A stretch of DNA of 64,000 nucleotides from Aquanectria penicillioides (Eukaryota > Ascomycota > Sordariomycetes > Hypocreales > Nectriaceae): positions 3,534,001 through 3,598,000 of the forward strand of contig PYIU01000008.1 of NCBI GenBank assembly GCA_003415625.1, given 5' to 3'. The translations under genes and the position numbers were made by a program. Below the pieces are notes generated by a model that saw only the letters and a list, made by a program, of their open reading frames with translations, ran no database searches and had not been told where the DNA came from. Shown piece after piece: positions 22,422-33,569 of this stretch. Each line of letters opens with the position of its first letter. Position 1 is the first letter of the stretch.

Positions 22422-23700
22422 ATGAAATCCATGGTGCGAAACCAAGCCACCGTGGCCCAAGTCCAGCGTCTCGAGCAGGCAACTCGGAACCCCCGGACGG
22501 GCAACCCGTGGCCCGATAGCCACAACAGCATTCTCCAAGGCCGTCGCCGCCTGCCAGCGTAGTGTACGGACGATACCAGGACATCCTCGATGCATATAAC
22601 CAGTCTCAAGTGATGATCCAGAAGACTGAGGCTGGCTCAGGAATGTCAACACAAGTCCCCCAGTTTCTTGTCCACGACGAAAATGCAAGTGGCCCCCAGA
22701 TATCTCGGACAGGAACCTGTCGGCGTACGCATGCGCCATCATCGACGAAGCCCACGAACGAACTGTCGAGTTAAGGATTTCAAGGTGCGCGTCTCGCCGC
22801 TCCTCCAATCCAGAAGTCTTCCAGCCTAGCTGACACCTCTGCGTGACGTTGGTCATCATGTCGGCAACAATGGTGCGAAGTTGTTCTAAGACTACTCCAA
22901 TAACTGCCTATCGCTCTACATTACGGGCCGCAATTGTCATGTCGAGATGCTATATACGGCACTTGGGGAGGCTGGGCGAAGCTTCGTCGTTCTTGCTGCG
23001 ACCATACTGGTTGGTACATATCCACAACAAAGAAGAACTGGGCCACATCTTGGTATTTGTTCCTGGGCAAGGTGAAATTGAACAAGTCTGCGACATGGTC
23101 CGCCAGCACATCCAAGATCTAGACGTCTTTCCCTAGTACTTGGCGCTCTCTTCCGAGGATCAGCAGCTGGCCTTGAACTCGTCTTGCCCAAACCGCAAAT
23201 GTATAGTGTCGGTCAACATTGCAGAGACCAGCCTAACTATTGGCAGAGTCGTCTATGTCGTCGACACAGGGATATCGAGAAAATTAATTTTCAACCCTCG
23301 TAAACGCCCTTAATGCCTACCTGCAGGCTGCATGTAAGTCGGATACACCAGCAAGACAATAGCCCGGTATCCGACCTGAGTGACTAGTGCTTCGAGCATA
23401 GCTTAAACATGCAGGCTCTAGAAGACGTCCGTGTCACCTAGCAACAAATTAGCCAGTTCCTAGCTAATGATGCTAAGCTCACGCCGTCTCATGCGTCGCC
23501 TTTTGACATGACAGCTGTTCGGAAGGCCTTGGCGATCACGTTCTGCACCCACACTGCTAGCGATCCACCGTGCCGGCCATGAGTACCGAACGGCTCACGA
23601 GAACGCACCATGGATTCGCTATCTACTTCAAGTTCACGGCTAGGATTGTATGGCGCGCCGGCTCGAAGAGAGTGGTGATATTGGGGACCCTGCTTCTACC
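22422..23700 (+). pseudogene. Decayed DEAH-box RNA helicase
   Basis: Pieces of a DEAH-box (DHX/Prp) helicase appear in the right order but in different frames with many stops. The N-terminal flank is NSILQGRRRLPA; a damaged motif I follows (KTEAGSGMSTQVPQF, where GxxGSGKTTQ is expected); then AHAIIDEAHERTVE (motif II, DEAH, about 22733), VIMSATM (motif III), GRNCHVEMLYTALGEAG (expected GRxxPVExxYT), LGHILVFVPGQGEIEQVCDM (about 23040), SVNIAETSLTIGRVVYVVDT (motif V region, about 23210), and later fragments (KALAITFCTHTA, EYRTAHENAPWIRYLLQVHG, about 23530-23635). No intact frame spans more than about 100 codons and motif I is lost, so the locus cannot make a helicase. No splice signals are needed to join the pieces, so either the source gene had few introns or this is a processed copy. 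Confidence 0.8.
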
Positions 23701-24843
23701 TACTATCTTGTCAAAAATTATTGATAGTGCATGCGGTACTGGCTGACCAGCTTGTTGGCCAGCATATTAAAGGGACTAGGCTGTGTATAATGGTACCCGT
23801 GGCATGCCGAAAGATGATGAACACAGCCACTCGGCTCTCAAACCGGGATCTTCATACAGTAGCTCGTAAGATTACATTAATATACGATAGGTGCCGTAGG
23901 CGTACATTTTCATGACATCTGTATTCTCTAAATCCACATCTCATCTCGCTTGAAGCCCACTAAGATGGTCATGGAGTAACTGGAACTTCCGATAACTGGA
24001 ATTCATAGGACTATCAGCGACAAAGAGATGTTGACGACGAATATACTTACTAGGATAACGGTGGCTGAAGGACTCTCGCTTCGCAAAATGACGAGATAGT
24101 AATGAGTTATTGCCTGAATGATGTTGGTCTCAAAAACTCCATGTCTCAAACGCCAGGCTTGAAACCTTGGCGCATGCGGATCATTACCAACATGACTACT
24201 CAAAGGATTGTTGGTGCAGCTAGCTAAACGCACAATTTCCGCAAGGAACTGTCAATTCGTTACATAGGTAATCTAAAAGCGGAAGACTAAGACTCTGATG
24301 CTTAAGACTACTACAGGGCGCAGTCTGCTCAAAACATCTCCGCATACAGACTTGTTATGTGATCCTACCATACTCCGTATTCATACAATAATCGTCGTAA
24401 ATTATGTGCCAACATAGGTTGGCTGGTATAACCCGTAGGATTCAATCCTTTCTACTGCACATGTTGACCTGCACCGGCCCATTGGCCAGCCTAGTCGTTG
24501 TGGCCATAAAGATGGAGCCAACACCCAGGCCACATGATAAGCTTAGCCACATTTCTACTCTATGTGAGCTTGAAATGAACCCAATACAGGCAGTTAATGT
24601 CCTAGTGAGAGTTTCAGAGCAAATTTAACAACAAACACTGTACTTTAGGCAATGACCCGTCCGGGACTCCGTCAATGACACTAAAGGCTCCATCAAAGGA
24701 GAATATTGGATATATAAAGCCCAGTCGATCTAGCCATCACTTCCAACATCCCATCCCATCAACCACTCCAAACTCACTTCCAATCTCGATCAACTTCGAC
24801 AATTGTCACATCTTCTCTTTGTTACCAAGTAAACACCATCAAG
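23701..24843. other. Intergenic, nothing recognised
   Basis: Between the helicase relic and the small secreted protein gene. The first 200 bp may hold more of the helicase C-terminus but nothing readable. Its right end carries the TATA box at 24711. Confidence 0.45.
24711..24718 (+). promoter_or_regulatory. TATA box
   Basis: TATATAAA, 126 bp before the ATG at 24844 and followed by a CT/CA-rich leader, as in well-expressed fungal secreted-protein genes. Confidence 0.55.
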
Positions 24844-25245
24844 ATGCTTTTCCGAACTGCCACTATTGCCGCTGTTGCGCTTTTCTCAGCCGGCCTTTCC
24901 ATGGCCACTCCTGTCGCCAACGAAATGGCGAGTGCACCTGGCGACGAGCTACTTGTCGAGCGCGAGGTTTCGATTGCGACTGACCCTGGTATGTGCCTTG
25001 ACTTGTCTCATATTTCACAATGGATAAAACTAACACGCTGTTGTAGTCCACGCATGCAACTGTCCCAGAAACTGCAGCCACAAGCGGGGATCTAGCTGCA
25101 AGTTTTATTCTGGACCGTCGACTGACTCCCCCATCACTAGTGGCAGTAAGATGCATCTCTTCGCAGTTTACAAATAATTCAAAGTTTACTAACTCATTGC
25201 TTAGAATGTTATCCTGCCCAAAACAACATTTTGATTTGCCAGTAG
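24844..25245 (+). CDS. Small cysteine-rich secreted protein, 94 aa
   Basis: Three exons (24844-24988, 25047-25145, 25205-25245) with good splice sites and CTAAC branch points join in frame to 94 residues. The signal peptide is MLFRTATIAAVALFSAGLSM with a likely cut before TPVANE. The mature part has an acidic pro-like stretch and then a compact domain with six cysteines in the order C-x-C-x3-C-x7-C, then C after about 16 residues and C after about 9, ending one residue from the C-terminus. Six cysteines would allow three disulphides. The pattern suits effector-like or antimicrobial-type secreted proteins, but I do not recognise a family and claim no activity. A TATA box and pyrimidine-rich leader support expression. 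Confidence 0.7.
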
Positions 25246-26265
25246 GGGGGATTTGTGTCATGTCACCCTGAAGGCCGGCTCCTAAGCCTGCCACGACCCT
25301 CTTTACTTTCTCATTTCCTATCCATTGTCATTGACTAGGCCCGCTTCAGGATGCGACCAAGAGAGATCGAACATGTTCAATCTGAGATCCCTAGCTAGCA
25401 CTAGTCGGTACTTGTTTCAATCAATTAGCTTCATTGTCTGCTCTGATATTGTGCCACTGGTGAAACGAAAGAACCTATTACAGCGTCAATGGCCGTCCTC
25501 ACAGTTGGATACCACATGTATGTAAGTCACTGGGACCTTCGATTGCCTCCCGATTGGTAGGGAAAATCTCTACTATAACTCCTAGCAAGCCGATCATGGT
25601 CTGGTGTATAGATTGCCATTTACTCACACGTACCAACACTTGCAATCATCCAACAATCATTTCATAAACAGAAGTCACTACCCATGACTTCATTTCCTTT
25701 TTCAACAATCCCGTCCTCCCAAATTAAAAAGATTCATGCTAGCTTCAATGATGCCAATATGTGTCAGTGTGCTTGTGTGTGGCATGTTTTCTCCCTTTGC
25801 ACCATAGTCCTCAAGAGTGAATCCTCAATGCGGTATCGAACGAGCCAGATAGCTCTGCGAGGATTCATAGCCCAAAAAAACGACAACTCACATGTAAATT
25901 CAGCCCTTGTCGGACCAGCTCATGCAGCCATTGCTGACAATATTGATTTTCGACCAGCCGCCCAGCCACAGTCCACCAACAAATTTTAGACGTCAGGATT
26001 TGTTGAAGCCTATTCAAACTGCTCCATAGAACGTAAAGAAATCTTAAAGGTAAGGTAGGTCAACAAAAATCTACCATGCACAAACTTGTATTGATTGGTT
26101 ATGTGATGCCGCGCTAACCCACTCGTCGGTGCCGTATTTTGGTCACACTTGATGTCATCAATAAATGAGCTATCAATGTGCGAACCTTTGCTGAATTCTA
26201 AACGCCACTTGTTAACAAAATGCGCTAAGATTTGTCTCAGTAATTGCTAGACTCAGCCTGCTACC
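25246..26265. other. Intergenic, nothing recognised
   Basis: AT-rich, only short frames on both strands. No repeat or RNA gene seen. Confidence 0.5.
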
Positions 26266-28463
26266 ATGTCTTCCGCTGATCGTGACTGCCCCAATGAGGA
26301 AGCCACAATTATCACCGCATATTTTATCTCAGAGCCCCCGCATTTGAGTATTAGCGCTATTGATCATATAGTCATTAGAGATATAAAGAGTTTGTCAAAT
26401 CTTCTAGAGGTTCTGTATCTATATTGAATTCCAATCTTGTTCTAACATTCTCCCAAATTCAAGCCTCGCCTTTGCCCATTCCAATCGGCCAGCTTCCGCT
26501 TCCGCGGTCTGGGTTACGCATTGCATACTCTCAACTGCTTCTCGACGAGTATTTGCGAGAAAACCGATCTCGGGTCTGCAATGTTCGTTTGGAGGAAGCA
26601 CTACCAGCGAAACTCATCCCCCAACCAGAGGCTCATGTGCCGCTAGACCTTGGGGCTAGCGACTATGAGGGCCGTATATGCATTGTCGGTGCCGGAGCAT
26701 CTGGTCTCTACGTTGCCATGATACTCAAGTTTCTTGGAATAACCAACGTCCAGATCTTGGAGGCATCTGGTAGGGTGGGCGGCCGTTGCTATACACACAA
26801 GCTTTTTGATGACAGCAACTGTCCTCATAACTATTACGACGTTGGGGCGATGGAATTCCCGACATTGACACCATGAGGTCGTGAGTAGCTGATGAGAAAT
26901 CCGCGAGGTATCTAAATACACTAATACTAACAGAACAATGAATCTAATCAAAACGTTGAAACTTGAAGATAAGAAAGTTCCCTACAAGTATGACTTGGGT
27001 TACGAACCACATCTTCATTGGCATTCTTATGAAAGCAAACCAGAGTAAGATCATGCGTACGTTTGCAGGCGGATAATGCTGACAGATGCCAGTGGGTCCA
27101 AGTACGAAACAGCCATTAGTGACATCGTGACAGATTTCGTTACCGACTTCGAGAAGGCTTTCAAGGGAGTCATTGAGAATGGTGACGACAATTATTCCAC
27201 TCGATGTTGGTTCATGATAAAAAAGAGTAAGTTTTGTTTGATTTCCACTAAAACTTACAAACAATTGACAGCAACAAAGATTGAGCTACGCGGGTACAAT
27301 GTCTGGTGAAGCCGCTGATATGTGAGTGACCAAATCTCTACCACATTAGACTGCGTCGACTGCGTCTAATCCGTATGGTCACTTAGCTCAACTGGCCTTT
27401 TTGACCAAGCATTCACCGAGTCATTGTGTGACTACAGCGATTTTCAGGACGCGAAAACCAAGCCGTGGTATCGACTCGAGGGTGGCATGTCTGTAGCCAT
27501 AAGGCAATGCAAAATTACCTTGAAAACCCTGATTGGCCAATTGAGAAATCAGGGACGATCCAAGTCATCCCCAACACTCCTGTGGTTGCTATGGCGGACA
27601 AAGATGGCAAGATTCACGTCACGACTACAGACAAGTCTGGGAAGAGTCTAAAGACCGAAGAATACGACATGGTTTTCAACACTACCGCCATGGCACCTCT
27701 GCAGAGGATGGATATCCAAGGGCTGAATTTGAGTGACGAGATCCTTAGCGGTATCCGGACGCTCAGTTATGACCGGGCGACAAAAGTGGCCATCAAATTC
27801 AAAACGCCTTGGTGGAACAGCTTCTATCAAAAGCCTGAAGACTTTGGCGGCGTATCAGGGACAGACCTCCCAATCAGCAATGTCGTCTATCCGTCATGGA
27901 GGGATGGCGAGGACAAGCCAGCAGTCTTGATGGTATCGTACAGTTGGGCACAGGATACAACACGCATGGGTGCTTTGGTTCCGGATTATACTGTCGTTGA
28001 GCCAAGTCACGACGAGCCCCTTGTGACGCTGTGCCTACAGAACCTCGTCAAGCTCTGGGCGAAGCAGCCAAATGCTCCAACATTCGAGTTCCTCTACCAA
28101 CAACACGACACACACCACGCCTGGGCATAGTCTCATGATCAGTACACGGGCGGGGCTTTTGCTCTCTTCGGCCTTGGCCAATTTAAAAACGTCTATCCGC
28201 CGTTTCAGCGGACGTTTTGTAACAATAAGTTCGCAATGTGCGGCGAAGCATTGAGTGCCAACCATGCCTGGATCTCGGGTGCTCTGGACAGCGCATATTT
28301 TGCCGTTTTGCAATGGCTTCTTACTGACCAAAGGCACACTGACTGTCAAGTACTGAAGATGTCTGAATTTGGCGGTGGAAAAGACAAACATCCAAAGGAA
28401 GTGAACGAAACCTTGACAAGTTGGGTGGTGGAACTGTCCGTAGAAGAAAGCAGGTCACAATAG
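26266..28463 (+). pseudogene. Decayed L-amino-acid oxidase / flavin monoamine oxidase
   Basis: The FAD-binding signature is clear: CIVGAGASGLYVAMILKFLG, then QILEASGRVGGRCYTH (about 26675-26800). Later family blocks follow: TGLFDQAFTESLCDYSDF, KPWYRLEGGMS, YDMVFNTTAMAPLQRMD, SYDRATKVAIKFKTPWW, then GGAFALFGLGQFKN and MCGEALSANHAWISGALDSA. The frame is broken several times: at the CCC run 26858-26860 (the expected DIDTM reads on one frame over), an in-frame TGA near 27271, a shift near 27505, and TAG at 28128-28130 where family members have Trp (AWSHD). Intron signals between these blocks are still readable, so decay is recent. The N-terminal exon starting at ATG 26266 is tentative: I could not join it in frame. 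The intact enzyme would oxidatively deaminate amino acids, releasing ammonia and hydrogen peroxide. Confidence 0.85.
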
Positions 28464-29301
28464 TAGGCTATGGCACTAGTTGGGATGGATGAGATAGGAT
28501 CCATAACAATTCGTTCTCTCTCTCTGACTGCCTAGATTAGTTCCTAGCGTTGTTTAGAAAGTGTAATGTACTCTCCCAGTAGATGCACCGGCCAACCCGA
28601 ACCCAGCATTCCGCACCCCCCAACCTCCAGAGGCCAGAAGCGCATTTTTCACCAGCCGTAGAAATTCCATCACTAGAAGAATGGCTAATCCAAGACAATA
28701 CCTAATACCTGAGCGTGCATTCTCTTAGTCTCTAGGCCCTCTATCCTTGGCGGCAAGAAAAAGTTGGTCTTTGGGCTGCAAGCGTAAAGAAGCTCGACTA
28801 TCAAGACTAGTCGAGATTTTGATCTTTTCTACCTAGTGGCCCCAGCCAACTAAGCATGACCGTGGCCTGTGTGACGAGCCCGGTATCCTGACTCGGCTCG
28901 TCTTCTCGTCATTGCTCTTCGCTGCGTACATCAGCACTCTCGGCACTGCGTTTTCCGAGTATTAGAGTTTAGTATTCTACTTGAATTTACATCGTCGATA
29001 TGGTTGATCAAGTCCTTTTGTATTTGCAACAAGACAAAGAGAAGCGATAAGTAGGCATCAGGTCAAATAAAGGCTGAACAATAGTCCGTCCGTACCTGAG
29101 ACCCCTGCCGTCATTTCCAGCCGTTTGTGTTCGTCCAGCTCGTAATGGTTATTTGCACTCAACCTCAAGCCAGTCGCTTCTGCACCGCATCTTACGCGAC
29201 AGCTGAATGCGGCAACTTGTGAGAGTGGAATTAACTTGTATATAAACGTTTGTTTCGGCAATCATTTGAACAATACTACTTCACATCATGGCTGTTTTAA
29301 A
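28464..29301. other. Intergenic, nothing recognised
   Basis: 3' sides of the oxidase relic and the M20 gene. No credible frame or repeat. Confidence 0.5.
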
Positions 29302-30716
29302 CTAATAGGTGGTACTGGTTTCAGCCAAACTCTTTTTACCCAAGTCGAAACTCTCGTGCACTTGCCGTGCAAAGGCGTCATCAACGAATACTCGCCAAGC
29401 TGTCGCAGCAATTCCTTTCGCCGCTTCAGTCGTGATGGCATGAGCTTCCAGAGTTCCTGCGGCACGGGTGAAGCTAGGTGAATGGATGGTATCTCCTGGG
29501 AGAACAGGGATGCAGAAGCTTGCATGGAAGGATGGGCACTCATAGCTCACATTCCCCATATCTGTGCTATAGCCGCCTCGATCTATATTCTTCAGATCAC
29601 AGTAATATTTCTTCCCAAACTGCGTTGCCATTACCTCGGCAAAATCTGCGCATAAGGCTACATTTGATCTGAGATCAGCATATGGTTCCATCCTATTTAT
29701 AGAGGGTTAGCTACTCATATTTCTGGCCAGTGTCGTAATCACAGCCGAGGTAGGGCATGTACTCATTTGAGATTGTAACTTCACAGCCGGTCGCTATGGC
29801 AGCTCCTTCGAAACACTTATTTGCGCGATCTCGGAGGTGAATCAACTCGTTTAGTGTCGAAGACCGAACAGATGCCTCGACAACAGCGCTCTCTGTGATA
29901 ATATTGCTGCTCAGTCCACCATCGACAATGACAAGGCCAATGCGATCGGTGGGTTTTATTTGCTGTCTTAACATGCTCACTGCGCTGTATGATAACGTAG
30001 CTGCATCCAATGCGTTACGGCCTAGCCAAGGCATTGCTCCCGCATGGGCAGATTTTCCCTTGAAGGTAACTCTAAATCGGCATCCTGCAAGGCTCGTACC
30101 GTAGGAAATGCCATCAAAGCCAGGCAGGCTGCCTACTGGAGGGGTAGGATGAAGCATCAATGCGGCGTCGACGCCCTCAAAGGCGCCAGCCTTGATGAGC
30201 TTCACCTTGCCTGCTCCTCCCTCTTCTGCTGGACAGCCCAGCAATCGAATACGACCTGGAATGTTGGAGGCTTTCAAGCCAGCAACAACGCCTAGGAAGG
30301 CGGCAATCGAAGACGTGGCAATGAGATTGTGCCCACACGCGTGACCTATTCCCTTGAGGGCGTCGTATTCGGCGCAGAATGTAACAAGTCGTCCACCATT
30401 TCCATACTCTGAAACGAACGAGGTCTCGAGCCCGTATGCGTGGGGGGTAACTTCCAGACCCTGCGCTCGGAGAAGCGTTGTTATGTTGTCGTGGGCTTTG
30501 AATTCTTTGTAGCAGAGTTCAGGGTTGTCATGGATCTAGGTTTACGTCAGTCTAGGTACTGTTAGGAGAGTGAAGCAAACGCACTGCTTTGTTGAGAGCT
30601 CGAAGTTCTCCATCAGCATTATCGATAGCCTTAAATATGGATTGGTTCAGTGATGTCCATCCATTGCCGTTGGTGATGGGGGCGGCAGGCGGGATGGTCG
30701 ATACGATAACTGTCAT
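29302..30716 (-). CDS. M20-family amidohydrolase/peptidase
   Basis: Three exons (30716-30585, 30535-29763, 29692-29302) join in frame to 431 residues. Metal-site and family blocks are visible: IHDNPELCYKEFKAHDN (start of the domain), CAEYDALKGIGHACGHNLIA (metal ligands D and H), GCPAEEGGAGK (catalytic Glu pair), ALMLHPTPP (His ligand), then the dimerisation domain FKGKSAHAGAMPWLGRNALDA, and near the end NIDRGGYSTDMGNVSYECPS. This is the ACY1L2/PM20D2-like branch of M20, which cuts amide bonds of N-acyl amino acids or dipeptides. No signal peptide, so probably cytosolic. A tempting donor at 29742 throws the frame off by one; the GTACAT donor at 29762 restores it. It sits beside a regulator and a Dal5-type permease. 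Confidence 0.85.
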
Positions 30717-31067
30717 TGCTGTGATCTTGTCTCTTAGTTGATAGAAAGGATGCAATCAGAGAACTAGCATACAGATAGAGCGATGCATGAATTTGTAGAA
30801 CAGCAGCTTTTGATTGTCCGAGGTTACCTTATCGCTCTACGTCGCTGAAATAATAGCCCCGTTTTTTTTTTACGATATCTCGAATGCCATACTATCTCAT
30901 CGTCAACATTGACCAATAAGCGCGCCTATGGATCTATTTATCCCGACGTCGCGTAGTCCGCTTTATCATGAATGTCAATTCGGTACGCGTATCGGCATCA
31001 ATCTAAATAGATATTCTATTTAAAATGACCTGTATCTTTAATCGGAAATTAATCACCATTTGAATTC
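30717..31067. other. Intergenic
   Basis: About 350 bp between the start of the M20 gene and the stop of the Zn2Cys6 gene, both on the minus strand. Contains a run of nine T at about 30863. Promoter of the M20 gene by position. Confidence 0.45.
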
Positions 31068-33024
31068 CTAATCAGCTGTAGATACGTAGTGATCATAAGG
31101 GGCGCACATGACGGCTCTGATAGTATTCATCTCCACCCTGCCTAATCTTGCCTCGATATCCATGATAACTCGGAGAACGGCCTTGAATCGTGGCACGGTG
31201 AGTTTGCTCATGATCCAGTCTCTGTAAATCGAGTCCTGGGTTTCGATTCCCCCTATGAATAAGGCCCACTGTAATCCCTCGAACATGTACGACGCAAATC
31301 CCAAGGACGTTGCTCGTCGAGCAGCTGTAAGTAGTTGGTCCAAAGACCTCTGAGCATCAGCCTGGCGCGTTTCCATCGCGGTATTAAGTGTGTTTCGGTA
31401 GTAGTAGAGTTTGACAGCATGATATATTGCGGCGGCCGCGGCAGCAAACACTACCATCTCGGTTGTCGGTGCTGAAGAAGACGTTCCGATCCGCAGCACA
31501 AATGAAAATTTCTATCAAAGGTAAGCGATTACAAATTAAGAGATACTGAGGGTATTTATGGTTTAACACTAACAGTTTCAATGTGAGAGAATTTGGCCTC
31601 GATCCTCTGTAGTTCTCTCGGAGAAATAGATGATTGACCAATTTCGGCAACATAAAAGCGAAGCTGAATCAACTCCACCGTCATGTCGACGATATGAGAC
31701 ATTTCCATGTCAATAATGCATTGTCTCTCTGGGTATTCTGAGCCCCAGTTGAGCTGAAGCATCGGCCGAGATAGCTCCCACACGTCTCTGAATAGTTTTG
31801 GTCGACGTTGAAAATACCTCGCCACATCTCCAGCACAGCCATAAAACGAGCAATAAACGTCCTCCTTGTAAAGCCAGATGATCAGGCGGCATAGAAAACT
31901 CTGGGCAGCGGGACTTAGCACCGAGTTCGAAGCATTTCGTCGCGCAAGATCCCCATTTTCTTCGTCAGCAGCAGTCAATATCGTTTCAAGCGACAAGCTC
32001 TCGATGCATTCAAGCGTCTTTTGGCTGAGCTTTCCAAGTTTGTCCTTTTCGATGTGCTTCTGTCTTGACATATAGATGTAGATGTAGTAAAAGCATAGTA
32101 GAATATCTACATTATCTAGGCGATTGCCGTCTGCCACAGCAGTCTTGAACATTAAAGAGGCATTTGCGAAGTGATGGTGAGCCAAAAGGCGTTTAGGCGT
32201 TTGCATTTCATATCGAGTATCGAGATCATGGAGGGAAACGGCGAGGGCGAAGTGCATTCCCATAGAACTGCGGGATGCGTGACGCAGCATTAATCTGGGA
32301 AATGACCACTGCGGGTCCTTGGACGTCTGAGTGACTGCAAACACTGTCTGGTAATATTTGAGTGCATCGAGATCTTCTTTTCCCAGTATCAATGCATCTG
32401 GGAACGAGATATGGTTGACTGGTAATGAGGATGGGATGAGAGAGGTCCATTCTTGGGGAAGTGTTATACATGGACCATTGTCAGACTGGTGCTCCCAGTC
32501 GCGTGATCGAGGACAAGGCACCTGGGTGGGAGATGTGACCAAGTCAGCAACACAGTCAGGATCGATAAACTCGGAGATACTGGGAGCATACTCCGCGTCC
32601 ATGTCATGTGTTTCGTCTAGCCACAGCTGTGTCATGTCGTTTGGAGAGGGAAGATATTGACTGGCATCGCTCCCCTCGGACTCGGCGATTTGAGAATGGT
32701 CCGATTTCTTTGGCCTTATCAGCCGATGAGTTGTTGCTTGAGACCGCGGCTGGGGTGGCGACGCTGTTTTGGACCAGTATGGTTGACAGGTTAAGCCCAA
32801 CCGCTCACATCTTTTGCAAACGGGCAAATTCTCGTCACATTTGACGTGCTTTTCGCGGCACGTCAAGCATCCTATCGAACGTGTTAGATAATTGGCCCCA
32901 GATGATGCAGTAGATGCAGGTATTGGATCCGCCAAAGCTGGCCTGGCCCGATCCACTTACCGAATCTGGAACGTCCTGGGTTTTTCCTCTTGAGTTTGCC
33001 TCGCCGACCATTTGGGACCATCAT
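31068..33024 (-). CDS. Zn2Cys6 transcription factor
   Basis: Three exons (33024-32961, 32871-31574, 31511-31068) join in frame to 601 residues. The zinc cluster spans the first intron: basic KLKRKNPGRSRFG, then C-x2-C-x6-C-x5-C-x2-C-x6-C beginning GCLTCREKHVKCDE. The middle and C-terminal parts (DALKYYQTVFAVTQTSKDPQ, HHHFANASLMFKTAVADG, FLCRLIIWLYKEDVYCSFYG) fit the fungal-specific regulatory domain, PF11951 type. It starts 545 bp from the divergent Dal5-family permease and lies head-to-tail behind the M20 amidohydrolase, the arrangement expected of a local pathway regulator. The ligand is unknown. Confidence 0.85.
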
Positions 33025-33569
33025 GTTTGATCCAAGGCGACCGTGGGGCCCCCGTGCTGAGATAAAAGACGCAGATATGTCGGTGCTACTCAAGATGGGA
33101 TAATTGACGAGGCCCGAAGTTGACGACGCCAAGGCTCCTTATCTGCAGAGTTGGAGAGGCCGATAAGAGGTCGACGAGCTTCGTCGTCAAGCGCAGCCAA
33201 TCACGGCCCAGCTTGACTCAGGGGTTTATCGGTTGAGCTTTTCCATATCTGGTCTACCCTGATGTGACAAGAGGGGGACAACCTGGCGGGTGACAGAAGA
33301 CGGAGATAACTGGCTAGATTGACGCGACAAAGATGGCTTCGAATGATGGCTACGCATATCTTGGAGCAATGAGAGACGCGGACTTTATATACAGCTAAAA
33401 GTATCTCCTCTGGGAATACATACGCTCAGCAGTCGACTCACCAACAGCCTCTGATCCCTCGACCTCAACCCTATCCAGCGAGTGCTTGCTTTGCCTTATT
33501 GATCAGCATCTTCCTGGAGCAGCCTACACGATTGATCGGAGCTCACGTGTAACACTTTGGTCAGCCGAG
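33025..33569. promoter_or_regulatory. Bidirectional promoter of regulator and permease
   Basis: 545 bp between divergent start codons at 33024 and 33570. Contains CTTATC/GATAAG-like sites near 33138 and 33161, which are GATA-factor (AreA-type nitrogen regulator) core motifs and fit a nitrogen-catabolic cluster. Inference from motif and position. Confidence 0.4.

Noticed and set aside
29693..29742. Apparent frameshift in the M20 gene
   Set aside because: The first-choice intron (donor 29742) breaks the frame, but the donor GTACAT at 29762 with the same acceptor restores a 431-residue protein ending in normal family sequence.
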